Assembly: GCF_020639365.1 (NCBI RefSeq) | Contig: NZ_JAINUL010000001.1 | Span: forward strand, 441,437-505,436 | Length of the DNA: 64,000 nucleotides | From: Streptomyces flavotricini | Lineage (GTDB): Bacteria > Actinomycetota > Actinomycetes > Streptomycetales > Streptomycetaceae | Direction: 5' to 3' | Program-made: the position numbers and the translations under genes | The notes under the pieces: generated by a model | Database searches by the model: none | Told to the model about the DNA's origin: nothing | What the model saw: the letters and a program-made list of their open reading frames with translations, nothing else | In this document: positions 31,861-40,605 of the stretch, one piece after another | Numbering within the stretch: the stretch's first letter is position 1 | How the letters are laid out: the number at the start of each line of letters is the position of its first letter

Positions 31861-33360
31861 ATGCACAACGAGGAAACCGAGACCGAGACCGTGACGGAGA
31901 CCGTGCTCGCGGCCACCGCCGCGGGCCCGGCCATCACCGCGGGCACTGCGGAGGCGGCGGTGATGGCCGGGCCCGGCGGCGAACGTCTGATCGCGGGCCG
32001 CTACCGGCTGCTGTCCCGGCTCGGCGAGGGAGGCATGGGCACCGTGTGGCGCGCCCGCGACGAGACCCTGCAGCGGGAGGTCGCCGTCAAGGAGGTGCGG
32101 CCCCCGGCCGGCCTGGGGCCGGACGACATCGCGAGGATGTACGGCCGGCTCGAGCGCGAGGCGTGGGCTGCGGCCCGGATACCCGACCGTCATGTGGTGA
32201 CGGTCCACGACGTGGTCATGGACGACGACCGGCCCTGGATCGTGATGGAACTGGTCCGCGGACCGTCGCTGGCCGATCTGCTGCGGGCCGAAGGTCCGCT
32301 CACCCCGCGGTACGCCGCGCACATCGGCGCGGAGGTACTGGGCGCACTGCGCGCCGCGCACGCCGTCGGGGTGGAGCACCGGGACGTGAAGCCGGCGAAC
32401 GTGCTGCTCGCCGAGGACGGGCGGGTGGTGCTCGGGGACTTCGGCATCGCGATGGTCGAGGGCAGCACCGCCCTGACCATGGCCGGCGAGGTGGTCGGCT
32501 CCCCCGAGTACCTGCCGCCGGAGCGGGCGCTGGGCCGCCCCTCGGGTCCCGAGTCGGACCTGTGGTCACTCGGTGTGATGCTCTACGCGGCCGTCGAGGG
32601 GCTCTCCCCCTTCCGGCAGGACACCGTGCTGAGCACGCTGCGCGCCGTGGTGGACGAGGAACCTCCGGTGCCGGTCCGGGCTGGTCCGCTCGCCCCGGTC
32701 ATCGCCGGGCTCCTCCGCAAGGAGCCGGCCCAGCGGACCCCCGCCGCCGAAGTCGCCGAAGCCCTGCGGGACATCGCCCGCGGACCGGACGTCACCACGA
32801 CGGCCGCCCCGGTCCAGTCGGCTCCGACGGAACACGTGGCGGCGGCCACCACGGCCGGGGCGCCTGCGATAACGGAACTCTCGGCCGCGCCGTACGTCCC
32901 CTCCGCCCCGCTCCGCAGGCGCCGTACGGCGGCCTTCGTCACGGCCGGCGCGGCCGCGTGCGTGCTGACCGCCGCCGGGCTGGCCTACGCCCTCACCGGC
33001 GACCACGGGGACACCGCCCCGGGCCCGGGCGTACGGATGTCGGTGGTGGGCGCGAACACGACCTACACCGGCCGCTGCCCGAGCCCCGAGAGCAAGGCCC
33101 CGTCGTTCACCGCGACCTTCACCGCATCCGAGCCGACCCTGATCTCCTACCGCTGGGTGTCAGGCGACGGCTCGGTGGTGGACCCGCACTGGCGCACCAT
33201 GAAGATCGGCGACGAGGCCACCCCCGCGGGACGTGACACGGTGCACCTCACGACCTACGCGAAGGCCGGCACCCTCACCACCGGATTGGCGGTGGAACTC
33301 CAGCGCCCCACCCACGCCACCTCCAACCCGGTCCCCTTCTCCATCACCTGCACCGGTTGA
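31861..33360 (+). CDS. Transmembrane Ser/Thr protein kinase (PknB-like)
   Basis: A 499-residue kinase. Catalytic domain at residues 46-305: glycine loop GEGGMG 55-60, Lys77 in VAVK, HRDVKPAN 173-180 (catalytic loop), DFG 193-195, and SPEYLPPE 214-221. A Thr/Ala/Pro-rich linker follows, then one transmembrane helix (357-378) after RRRR, leaving about 120 extracytoplasmic residues without PASTA repeats; that domain has no family I recognise. An unusual Thr/Glu-repetitive N-terminus (ETETETVTETV) precedes the kinase. ATG 31861 has GAGGAAG about 12 nt upstream. It is divergent from the FHA-FAD gene, the likely phosphorylation partner. Confidence 0.9.
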   Translation: MHNEETETETVTETVLAATAAGPAITAGTAEAAVMAGPGGERLIAGRYRLLSRLGEGGMGTVWRARDETLQREVAVKEVRPPAGLGPDDIARMYGRLEREAWAAARIPDRHVVTVHDVVMDDDRPWIVMELVRGPSLADLLRAEGPLTPRYAAHIGAEVLGALRAAHAVGVEHRDVKPANVLLAEDGRVVLGDFGIAMVEGSTALTMAGEVVGSPEYLPPERALGRPSGPESDLWSLGVMLYAAVEGLSPFRQDTVLSTLRAVVDEEPPVPVRAGPLAPVIAGLLRKEPAQRTPAAEVAEALRDIARGPDVTTTAAPVQSAPTEHVAAATTAGAPAITELSAAPYVPSAPLRRRRTAAFVTAGAAACVLTAAGLAYALTGDHGDTAPGPGVRMSVVGANTTYTGRCPSPESKAPSFTATFTASEPTLISYRWVSGDGSVVDPHWRTMKIGDEATPAGRDTVHLTTYAKAGTLTTGLAVELQRPTHATSNPVPFSITCTG

Positions 33361-33396
33361 CCCCTTCTGTGCCGTAGCGGGGTTCAGGGGACGGGC

Positions 33397-34368
33397 TCAC
33401 AGCTCGGGACCCTTCTGGAGTTGGTCGGCGATGGCGTGGGCGATCGATTCGGTGATCGGGCCGGGTTGCCAGGCCCACTGCCCGTTGGGATTGCACTCGA
33501 GGAAGTACCAGTCACCGGCGGGCGTGACGGCGAAGTCGAACGCGCCGAAGGTGAGTCGGAAAGCCGTGAGGTAGGCGCAGACCGCTCGGGCGACCGGATC
33601 GGGAACGGCGATCGGCGTGCACTCCATCAGGGACTGCCGCTGCCTCCAGTCGAGATCGGGACTGTCGATCCGGGCGGCGGACAACCGGTTGCCGACGGCC
33701 GTGAGGCGTACGTCGAAGGCCTTCTCCACCGTGGCCTGGAAGAGGTGCGGGCAGGCGGCCACGGCGGCGGTGATCTCGTGCGGGCGCACCTCCCGTACCC
33801 ACACCTGCTGTGCTCGGCCGTCCACCGCGTAGGGGGTGTTCCACAACGGCTTGTAGACCACTGCGCCGGCATGGAGGGCGGCGAACTCCCGTGCTTGACG
33901 CGGGTCGTTGGTGATCAGCGTGTCGGGGACCGAGAGGCCGCTGTGCCGGGCGGTGGCCAGCTGGGCCGGTTTGTACTCCGCCGCCCGGTTGTTCCACGGG
34001 TGGTTGACGTAGTGGGCTCCGGAGAGCGATGCCAGGATGCCGCCGACCCCCCACAGCGCCTGCGACGCCGCGAACCGGCGTTCTTGTCCGTCCAGTTCCG
34101 GCGGGCCGTCGAAGGGTGAGGGACGGCGCGTCCAGACGGAGCGCACTAGGGTGAGGTCGAGCTCGCGGCTCGCCGTGCGCAGGGTGCCGCGCTGACCGCC
34201 CGTGCCGTACGCGGCGGTCAGCGCGGCACCTGCATGCAGGTCGGTGCCGGGGTCGAGACGGACCACCGGGACCCGGCGCTCCGCGAGGATGCGCAGTACC
34301 AGGTCGGTGGTCACGTCGTCGGGGTTGGTCAGCACCAGTACCGACCCGCTCGGACCTGTCGTCATCAC
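33397..34368 (-). CDS. tgmB: ATP-grasp ligase, graspetide maturase (TgmB-type)
   Basis: A 323-residue ATP-grasp enzyme of the actinobacterial graspetide family (SAV_5884/TgmB type). It would activate side-chain carboxylates of the precursor with ATP and form omega-ester or omega-amide crosslinks. Features: an N-terminal pre-ATP-grasp domain, 'LVRSVWTRRPSPFD' and 'NHPWNNRAAEYKPAQL' typical of the subfamily, 'AVVYKPLWNT' (ATP-binding Lys) and 'WYFLECNPNGQWAWQ' (metal-binding E..N). The GTG at 34368 overlaps the precursor stop, with an alternative ATG at 34365, so translation is coupled. No adjacent O-methyltransferase is present. Confidence 0.85.
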   Translation of the reverse strand: MMTTGPSGSVLVLTNPDDVTTDLVLRILAERRVPVVRLDPGTDLHAGAALTAAYGTGGQRGTLRTASRELDLTLVRSVWTRRPSPFDGPPELDGQERRFAASQALWGVGGILASLSGAHYVNHPWNNRAAEYKPAQLATARHSGLSVPDTLITNDPRQAREFAALHAGAVVYKPLWNTPYAVDGRAQQVWVREVRPHEITAAVAACPHLFQATVEKAFDVRLTAVGNRLSAARIDSPDLDWRQRQSLMECTPIAVPDPVARAVCAYLTAFRLTFGAFDFAVTPAGDWYFLECNPNGQWAWQPGPITESIAHAIADQLQKGPEL

Positions 34369-34616
34369 TGGTCGTAGTCGGAGTCCGAGGTGTCGTCGGA
34401 GTCGTAGCTGTCGGCGCTGCTGGTACTCGTGGAGCCCGAGGTGCTGCTGCTGGTTTGGGAGTTGTGGAGTCCGGCCGTGTGACCGTGTGCGTCGACGACG
34501 ACGGCGATCTGGGTCTCGGGGTCGATCACCGGTACGTACGGGGGTACCGGAGCGGTCTCGGCGTACGGCGCCATGCGGGTGGTGCCCCAGGGCGCTTCGG
34601 GGTTTCGCGTTTCCAT
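34365..34616 (-). CDS. tgmA: Graspetide precursor peptide (TgmA-type)
   Basis: An 83-residue peptide with the leader of putative ATP-grasp RiPPs ('PWGTTRMAPYAETAPVPPY...DPETQ', residues 9-36) and a C-terminal core of about 29 residues rich in Ser/Thr and Asp. The core begins at TSSSTSGSTSTSSA and ends in ADSYDSDDTSDSDYDQ: twelve hydroxyl residues followed by seven Asp. It contains no Lys, so amide crosslinks are unlikely and multiple esters would be expected. Gene order precursor then ligase with a 4-nt overlap is standard for this class. Confidence 0.83.
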   Translation of the reverse strand: METRNPEAPWGTTRMAPYAETAPVPPYVPVIDPETQIAVVVDAHGHTAGLHNSQTSSSTSGSTSTSSADSYDSDDTSDSDYDQ

Positions 34617-34645
34617 CGTTCGACTCCTTTGTCTGCGCGTGGTCG

Positions 34646-35662
34646 TCAGGCGGCGAAGGACCTCTCCAGCCTGGGGATCAGGTCACGGAGGTCCTGTTCC
34701 CAGCAGCCGGCGTTGTGCCCGCCGTTGCACTGGGTGCCCCAGGCGGAGCCGTCGCCGTAGTCGACGTAGTAGTAGGGCATCCGCAGGGCGTCCATGCTGT
34801 CCTTGACGTGCTTGGACGCGCTCTCGACCCAGAACTCCAAGTCGGTGACGTCTCCGCGTCCGTTGCCCACGTAGATGGAGACTCCCACTCCCGCGAGCTT
34901 GTCCATGTGTGCCGCCGGGTCGACCTCGTTGAACCTCCAGTCGGCGTTGAACACCGGGTAGGGCGAGCCGAACACGGCGTCGCTGTCCACACTGGGCTCG
35001 TAGGCGACGAGGGAGGCGACGACGGCCATCCGCAGGTCCATGGAGCGGACCGAGAGATCGATGTCCCCCGACAGGGACGCGGTCTGGCTGAACAGGTCGG
35101 GACGGACCTGGGCGTAGTGCAGGGCACCGAACCCGCCCATGGAGACGCCGGCGACGGCCCTGGCCTTCTTGGTGGCGATGGTGCGCAGGTTCGCGTCGAT
35201 GAACGGGATCACCTGCTTGAGGTGGAAGTTCTCCCAGTTCTGGACACCGGCCGCGGTCCTCTGGTTCAGCCAGTTGGCGTACCAGCCCCGGGCGCCGCCG
35301 TCCGGGATGACGGTGATCATCTGGTCGGAGGTGGTCAGCGCGGGGTAGTTCTGCTGGATCGGGTCGTCAGGGGACCCGTGCAGGAAGTACAGCACCGGAT
35401 AGCGCCTGGCCGGGTCGTCGTAGTAGCCGCTCGGCAGGATGATCTTGATGTGGTGCTTGCCCGCGACCTCCGGTGTGGTCACGGTGATGTAGAAGTTGCG
35501 GGGACCGCCCGTCGCCGTGTCGACCTGGGTCAGGCCGAAGCCGTCCGCCAGCGGCGGCGGCCCGGTGGGCTCTGCCGCCTGCGCCGAACCCGCCGGCACG
35601 GCCATCGCGACCACGGCGGCCATCACTGCCACCGCCAAGCGCCACCGGCTCGTTTTCCTCAT
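34646..35662 (-). CDS. Secreted esterase (antigen 85/esterase D-like)
   Basis: A 338-residue alpha/beta hydrolase with a Sec signal peptide (MRKTSRWRLAVAVMAAVVAM...AQAA). It has the putative-esterase pattern: 'YPVLYFLHGSPDDP' (oxyanion region), 'GVSMGGFGAL' with nucleophile Ser174, an acid in the 'VGNGRGDVTDLEFW' region and a C-terminal 'GGHNAGCW' histidine. Similar to mycolyltransferase/feruloyl-esterase-like secreted enzymes; substrate unknown. GGAGGAA precedes ATG 35662. It follows the acylase gene in the same direction with 58 bp between, so the two may be cotranscribed. Confidence 0.83.
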   Translation of the reverse strand: MRKTSRWRLAVAVMAAVVAMAVPAGSAQAAEPTGPPPLADGFGLTQVDTATGGPRNFYITVTTPEVAGKHHIKIILPSGYYDDPARRYPVLYFLHGSPDDPIQQNYPALTTSDQMITVIPDGGARGWYANWLNQRTAAGVQNWENFHLKQVIPFIDANLRTIATKKARAVAGVSMGGFGALHYAQVRPDLFSQTASLSGDIDLSVRSMDLRMAVVASLVAYEPSVDSDAVFGSPYPVFNADWRFNEVDPAAHMDKLAGVGVSIYVGNGRGDVTDLEFWVESASKHVKDSMDALRMPYYYVDYGDGSAWGTQCNGGHNAGCWEQDLRDLIPRLERSFAA

Positions 35663-35720
35663 CACGGAGTTCCTCCTCGGGAGCCTTGTCATTGGACATG
35701 CTGATGGAAGAGCGGCCTCA

Positions 35721-38195
35721 TCAGGAAAGGATCTTGATCTCCAGTGCCGGCGAAGCCGCGATCTGCTCCTCGGTGAACCGTTCCGCCACCCACTGGCCGG
35801 CCGAGAACAGCCTGGTCTGGTCGGCGTGGTGCGGCGAGTTCGGGTTGGCCGACTGGGAGTAGGCGAGCACCGAGGAGGCCTGCGGCGGGCCGTCGGCGGT
35901 GAACTTCACCTGCTGGATGAAACTGGATCCGAAGGTGATGTCGAGCGTGCCGTCGACCAGGCCGGGAGTGACCACGTTCAGTACGCCCAGTTCGCTGATC
36001 GAACCGTGGACCGGGATCTGCTCGCCGCCCCGGGTGATCTTCTGGACGTCCGACAGGGGCGCGTTCAGCGCAACGCCCGCCCTGCGCAGCGCGAGAACCG
36101 CCCGGCCGAACGCGTCCCGGACGGCGGAGCTTCCGGAGTCCAGCGAATTGGGCGTGTGCACCGGGTCCTTGGGGTCGAAGGGCACCCGCCACGGCAGTTT
36201 CTCGATCGCCTGCCCGCCCAGCAGGAAGGCCCAGTAGTTCTCGAACAGCCACGACCCCCGGCTGTCCGCCGTGAAGTCGTGGTCCCTCCACGCGGCCAGG
36301 ACCGGGCAGGCCTCGCTCACGTTGACCAGATTGCCGTCCACCAGGATGAGCCCGAAGGGGACGCCCCGGCACATCGCGACCGTGGCGTCGAGGGCCAGAT
36401 CGGCCGCCCTGCTGTTGTCCGCGAACAGCAACTGCCGCATGTTCTCGGGTGTGAAGCCCCGGGGCCCGGGCAGGCCGTCGGTGCCGTTGATCCGGTTCTG
36501 CGCGGTCAGGATCAGCTCCTGGGTACGCAGTGATCGGGGAGCCGCCGTATCGCCCATCACCCTCGGGAAGGACAGCGGCTGCTCGGGGTTGGCCAGCCAG
36601 GCGCTGTCGTTGGCGTTGCCGACGAAGTCCTTGCGGATCAGGCGCGGCTGCTTGTGCGGGTCCAGCAGTCCGGGCGCGACCGCGTTCGGGTCGTCCGGCC
36701 AGTCACACGCGCTGCGCTTGCCGTCGAAGACGGAGACCGGCGGCACGTTCGGCAGCCGCAGCTCCTGATTGAACAGCAGCCGCCCGGTCAGGGTGAGGCA
36801 CGACTGTGCGTGCTCGTCGGTGATGTTCGCGGTGGCCTGGATGTCCGCGTACAGCGCGTTGCCCTTGCGGTCGGAGGCGACGGTGTTGAAGAAGGGCACG
36901 CCCTGCGTGGTCTCCAACGTATTGACCACCTCGTCGACGTCCTTGGCCTGGTCCAGGTGGAACCAGGTGTTGAGCGCCCGCAGGTTGTCCATGTTCACGT
37001 CGCGCACGGCGTGCGCGCTGACCACCCATGGCAGCTGGATGCCCAGGACCGAGGTGACGATCGGGCCGTACCGGGTGGCCCAGAGCGTCCGGGTGACCTT
37101 GCCGACGGAGCCGTCCGCGTTCAGTACGTCGACGGAGACCTGCTGCGAGGTCATCCGCTGCCAGGCGCCGTCGACCAGGTAGTTGGTCGGGTTCAGCGGA
37201 TCGACCTGTACGTCGAACAGCCCGAACGGGGCCACCGTGGCGACGGTGTGGCTCCAGGCGACGTCGTCGTTGTGCCCGATGTTCACCGCGGGGAATCCGA
37301 GCAGGCTCGCACCGGAGACGTTGATCTTCCCCGGGATCGTCAACTGGCTCTGCCACATCCGGTTCTTGCCCTGCCACGGGAAGTGCGGGTTGGCCAGCAG
37401 CATTCCGGTGCCCCCGGACACGCCCTGCGAACCCACCGCCAAGGCGTTGCTGCCCATGCTCTGTTGACGGCTGACGGCCAGGGCGTCTCGGATCTTCGCC
37501 GCCGTCTCCTCGGGAGAGGACGCCGGCGGCGACGCGGCCGAAGCCCCCGGCGGCGCGGCGGTCACCTGACCGTCCAGCAGCGGATCGGCGCTGCCCATGA
37601 TGATCTCGGCGTGCGCGTGCCGGTAGACGTCCAGTTCCGTGATCGGCCGCACCCAGGCCGCACCGCGGCAGGCCGGGTCGGAGATGTTGTTCACGCCCGT
37701 CTCGGCCAGGTACCTGTTGTATCCCCGGACATAGCCGCGAATGGCTTCCCTGACCTCCGGCTCCGGCCCGTTGGGGGCGGGCTGGTCGAGCAATCGCTCC
37801 ACCACGCGGTCGTCGTTGATCCGCTGGAAGTACAGGTCGCTGTTGAGATTGGTGGTGGTGTTCTGCTTCTCGCCGGGGCTGGCCTTGCCGCCGGGGCCCA
37901 GATAGCGGGACTTCTGGGCATTGACCATCAGGTAGGTCTCGGCCAGGGTGCAGACGTTGTCCGCGGCCGCCGCGTATCCGTAGCCCGTTCCCAGTCCCTC
38001 CCAGTCCGAGGCGATGATGTGCGGGACGCCGTACTCGGTGTAGCGGATCGTCGGCTTGTCCGGCCCCCGTACGGCGACGGCCGACCCGGCGGACGATGCC
38101 CCGGCCGGCGATCCGGAAGCCGCCAGCGTGCTCATCACCGCCACCGCGGCCACGGCCGCCACCGGCAGCCTCGCCATGAATCCCCTCCGCGCCAT
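35721..38195 (-). CDS. Secreted penicillin/AHL acylase
   Basis: An 824-residue Ntn-hydrolase with a signal peptide ([19 protein letters not shown]...), then the alpha-chain region and linker, and the autocleavage site [11 protein letters not shown] in which Ser249 becomes the beta-chain nucleophile. '[17 protein letters not shown]', '[16 protein letters not shown]' and '[13 protein letters not shown]' are hallmarks of the acyl-homoserine lactone/aculeacin acylase branch (AhlM-like) rather than penicillin G acylase. Likely cleaves acyl chains from AHL signals, echinocandin-type lipopeptides or similar. AAGGAC precedes ATG 38195. The gene is divergent from a cutinase-like gene with an inverted repeat between them. 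Confidence 0.87.
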   Translation of the reverse strand: MARRGFMARLPVAAVAAVAVMSTLAASGSPAGASSAGSAVAVRGPDKPTIRYTEYGVPHIIASDWEGLGTGYGYAAAADNVCTLAETYLMVNAQKSRYLGPGGKASPGEKQNTTTNLNSDLYFQRINDDRVVERLLDQPAPNGPEPEVREAIRGYVRGYNRYLAETGVNNISDPACRGAAWVRPITELDVYRHAHAEIIMGSADPLLDGQVTAAPPGASAASPPASSPEETAAKIRDALAVSRQQSMGSNALAVGSQGVSGGTGMLLANPHFPWQGKNRMWQSQLTIPGKINVSGASLLGFPAVNIGHNDDVAWSHTVATVAPFGLFDVQVDPLNPTNYLVDGAWQRMTSQQVSVDVLNADGSVGKVTRTLWATRYGPIVTSVLGIQLPWVVSAHAVRDVNMDNLRALNTWFHLDQAKDVDEVVNTLETTQGVPFFNTVASDRKGNALYADIQATANITDEHAQSCLTLTGRLLFNQELRLPNVPPVSVFDGKRSACDWPDDPNAVAPGLLDPHKQPRLIRKDFVGNANDSAWLANPEQPLSFPRVMGDTAAPRSLRTQELILTAQNRINGTDGLPGPRGFTPENMRQLLFADNSRAADLALDATVAMCRGVPFGLILVDGNLVNVSEACPVLAAWRDHDFTADSRGSWLFENYWAFLLGGQAIEKLPWRVPFDPKDPVHTPNSLDSGSSAVRDAFGRAVLALRRAGVALNAPLSDVQKITRGGEQIPVHGSISELGVLNVVTPGLVDGTLDITFGSSFIQQVKFTADGPPQASSVLAYSQSANPNSPHHADQTRLFSAGQWVAERFTEEQIAASPALEIKILS

Positions 38196-38255
38196 CGAGC
38201 CGTCCTTCCCCTGTGGTCGAGGCCTTCCTCCGAACGCACCCACGCTAGGAAGGGG

Positions 38256-38300
38256 CGATGAAATCCCGATGGAGCGGCCACGCCGTCGCGGGTTTCATCG
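38256..38300. promoter_or_regulatory. Inverted repeat between acylase and cutinase genes
   Basis: CGATGAAATCCCG (38256-38268) and CGGGTTTCATCG (38289-38300) are inverted with one gapped base; neighbouring copies of CATCGGGAT and CATCGG extend the motif. The 203-bp shared intergenic region suggests coordinated regulation of the two secreted enzymes. Confidence 0.45.
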
Positions 38301-38398
38301 GGATGTCATCGGCCGCTGCGACTGTCGTCCGGTGACCTCGGCCGACTGCGTTCCGCAACGGAAGGCGGACGCGTGGGCCGACTATTGGGGAGGATCGA

Positions 38399-39067
38399 AT
38401 GCGAGCCAGAAGGATCACGGCCGTGGCAGCCGGGTTTTTGCTGACGGTCGGACTTTCAGCGGTACAGGGGGCCACCGCACAGGGGGCCGCGGCAAGAGCG
38501 GCGGCTTCGTGCGAGGGCACGTACACGATCGTCGTCGGGGGTACCGGCAGCTCGTGGAACAACGACGGCTTCTACGGCAACATCCAGCAGCACGTCGGGT
38601 ACCCCACCCAGATCCCCAACGGCGCGAGCGCCCGGGCGGGCGTCAATGAGCTGAACCGCCTGGTCCGCGACCAGCGTGCCGCCTGCCCCTGGCAGCACGT
38701 CAAGATGGGCGGGTACTCCTTGGGCGCCGCGGTGGTGCACACGTGGGTCACCGAGAACTGGCAGACCTTCGGCAACGTCAACGCCGTTCTCATCGCGGAC
38801 CCCAAGCGCCAGGGCCCTCCCGGTGCCAACGGCGGGTCCGTGCCGTTCGGCGGGATCATCGGCGCCCCGCTCGCGGGCGCCGACAGGTTCTTCGGCAACG
38901 TGCCCGTCAAGACCATCTGCCACTGGGACTACGTCTGCGACGAGTCCGCGGGCATCTGGACCTACCCGAACAACCACGTCAAGAACTACCCCGAAGACTT
39001 CAACATGGACCACCACAACGACAGCGCCAGCGAGCAGTGGTACAACGGCGCCTGGTACGCCTGGTAA
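38399..39067 (+). CDS. Secreted cutinase-like hydrolase
   Basis: A 222-residue secreted serine hydrolase. A signal peptide ([27 protein letters not shown]) precedes a domain with '[28 protein letters not shown]', nucleophile elbow GGYSLGAAV (Ser107) and cysteine pairs (C39..C95 and '[14 protein letters not shown]') in the cutinase arrangement; the catalytic Asp and His are likely in the CDESAG and NNHVKNY segments. Probably hydrolyses esters outside the cell. GGGAGGA precedes ATG 38399. It converges on the SARP gene across a strong hairpin. Confidence 0.83.
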   Translation: MRARRITAVAAGFLLTVGLSAVQGATAQGAAARAAASCEGTYTIVVGGTGSSWNNDGFYGNIQQHVGYPTQIPNGASARAGVNELNRLVRDQRAACPWQHVKMGGYSLGAAVVHTWVTENWQTFGNVNAVLIADPKRQGPPGANGGSVPFGGIIGAPLAGADRFFGNVPVKTICHWDYVCDESAGIWTYPNNHVKNYPEDFNMDHHNDSASEQWYNGAWYAW

Positions 39068-39084
39068 CCACGCGGCGGGCTCCT

Positions 39085-40140
39085 TCACCGCCCGTCGGCG
39101 GCCGGGAAACCGGCCGCCGACGGGCGGTCCCCGCGCAGGATCGTCCCGTACGTCCGCCGCAGCACCGGGCTCGGCGCGACCCCCAGGTCCGCGGCCAGAC
39201 GGCGGCGGGTGCGGTCGAAAACGGTCAGGGCGTCCGTCCGCCGGCCTCCGAGGTACAGCGCGCGCATCAGCAGCGCGGCGACCGGTTCGTTCAGCGGGTG
39301 CGCCGCGGACAGGTCGAACAGCTCGGCGATCGCTTCGCACTGCCGCCCGAGGCGCAGCTGCCACCGGGCCTTCCGCTGCGTGATGGCGATCCTGCGCTCG
39401 TTCAGCCGCAGCCGCTCCACCTCGGCCAGCGGTCCGGGCAGGCCGGCCAGGGGCTCCCCGCGGAACAGGTCCAGCGCCTGGGCACACAGGCGGACCACCT
39501 CGCTCGCCTCATCCGCCCGCTCGGCCCGCCCGACATCGGTGAGCAGTTCCTCCATGCGCGCCACGTCCACTTCGACGGCGCCGGGGGCGAGCCGGTAGCC
39601 GCACCGGTCGTGCTCGATCACCCGCTGCGGACCGTCCCCGGTGCGCAGGGCCTTGCGCAGCCGGTAGACGTACACCGGCACCACGTTCGTCAGGGGCGGC
39701 TCCATCCCCCACACTCCGTCGAGCAGTTCCTGCCTGCTGACCGTCCGCCCCGCGCCCAGCGCGAGCGCCGCCAGTACGGCTTGCTGTCGCAGGTGCCCCA
39801 GGTCGAGGGGGCGCCCGTCCTGCCCTGCCCGCAGTGGTCCGAGCAGGGAGATCCGTACCGTCGGTCCGGCCGCCGGGCCCGCGGCGGTGCGCGGCAGCGG
39901 GCTCGCGCCCCGTGTGCGGGGGCCGCTGCCGGGGACGACGAGGCCGCAGTCGAAGGCGTGGACGATGGCGGCGGCCCGGTCGCGCAGCCCGAGTTTCGCC
40001 AGGACGCGCGCGAGGTGTCCGGCGACCGCGTCTTCGGGGATGGCGAGGTCGGCCGCGATCTCGTCGTCCCGCAGGCCGCAGCCGACGGCATGGAGCACCC
40101 TGCGCTCCTGGTGCCTGAGCGTGGCGGCGGTCGTCGGCAT
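39085..40140 (-). CDS. SARP regulator with N-terminal LuxR HTH
   Basis: A 351-residue transcription factor. Residues 8-70 form a LuxR/NarL-type HTH ('LRHQERRVLHAVGCGLRDDEIAADLAIPEDAVAGHLARVLAKLGLRDRAAAIVHA'). Residues about 100-185 are the OmpR-like winged helix of SARPs ('ISLLGPLRAGQDGRPLDLGHLRQQAVLAALALGAGRTVSRQELLDGVWG'), and residues 195-340 the bacterial transcriptional activation domain (BTAD). SARPs activate secondary-metabolite genes. The extra HTH at the N-terminus is unusual. AGGGAG precedes ATG 40140. No biosynthetic cluster is adjacent except the small graspetide pair 5 kb away. Confidence 0.86.
   Translation of the reverse strand: MPTTAATLRHQERRVLHAVGCGLRDDEIAADLAIPEDAVAGHLARVLAKLGLRDRAAAIVHAFDCGLVVPGSGPRTRGASPLPRTAAGPAAGPTVRISLLGPLRAGQDGRPLDLGHLRQQAVLAALALGAGRTVSRQELLDGVWGMEPPLTNVVPVYVYRLRKALRTGDGPQRVIEHDRCGYRLAPGAVEVDVARMEELLTDVGRAERADEASEVVRLCAQALDLFRGEPLAGLPGPLAEVERLRLNERRIAITQRKARWQLRLGRQCEAIAELFDLSAAHPLNEPVAALLMRALYLGGRRTDALTVFDRTRRRLAADLGVAPSPVLRRTYGTILRGDRPSAAGFPAADGR
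39088..39127. terminator. Bidirectional terminator, 18-bp stem with GAAA loop
   Basis: CCGCCCGTCGGCGGCCGG paired perfectly with CCGGCCGCCGACGGGCGG around a GAAA tetraloop. It begins 21 bp after the cutinase stop and overlaps the last codons and stop region of the convergent SARP gene, so it probably terminates both. Confidence 0.75.
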
Positions 40141-40278
40141 CACTGCTCCCTGGGCTGGTCGGACCGGAGTGCGCGGTCGACAAAGTAGCGGCGGGAGCGT
40201 CCGCGAAGGCATCCGGAAGGTTCCGGAGTGACAGGGCGGCAGCCACGGCAGGCGGACCGCCGGTGTGGGAGCGGACGC

Positions 40279-40318
40279 GGGAGAGCCCCGCCGGACGCGT
40301 GTCCGGCGGGGCTCTCCC
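40279..40318. terminator. Hairpin terminator after toxin/immunity operon
   Basis: A perfect 18-bp stem (GGGAGAGCCCCGCCGGAC with its complement) and GCGT loop, 21 bp downstream of the immunity-gene stop on its strand and upstream of the SARP gene. No T-run. Confidence 0.72.
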
Positions 40319-40338
40319 CAGGGTTCAGTCCGTACGGG

Positions 40339-40605
40339 CTACCAGGGCGGCAGCGGCAGGCCCGCCGCGCGCCTCGGCTCCAGGAAGTCCTCCCGGAAGA
40401 TCTCCAGGGAGGCCCTGAGCAGCGGGATGCCGACCTCCGCACCGAGGTGGGTCAGCGCGGCCGACTCCTCGTCCATGCGGAACTCCAGCAGCAGCCCACC
40501 CCGTCCGGCATCGGTCATCTCCACCACTTCCATGGCGTCGAAATCATCGCTGCCGAGCACGGTGAGGGCGGCGTACTCCCGCCCCTGCACGGTGAAAACC
40601 CTCAT
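40339..40605 (-). CDS. Putative immunity protein of RHS toxin
   Basis: An 88-residue acidic protein with no recognised family ('MRVFTVQGREYAALTVLGSDDFDAMEVVEMTDAGRGG...', then an amphipathic C-terminal helix 'PLLRASLEIFREDFLEP'). Its ATG overlaps the TGA of the giant RHS toxin gene (ATGA) and GAGGG is 7 nt upstream of ATG 40605, so its translation depends on the toxin. Small genes directly after polymorphic toxins generally encode cognate immunity proteins; that role is inferred from position, not from homology. A strong terminator follows. Confidence 0.65.
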   Translation of the reverse strand: MRVFTVQGREYAALTVLGSDDFDAMEVVEMTDAGRGGLLLEFRMDEESAALTHLGAEVGIPLLRASLEIFREDFLEPRRAAGLPLPPW

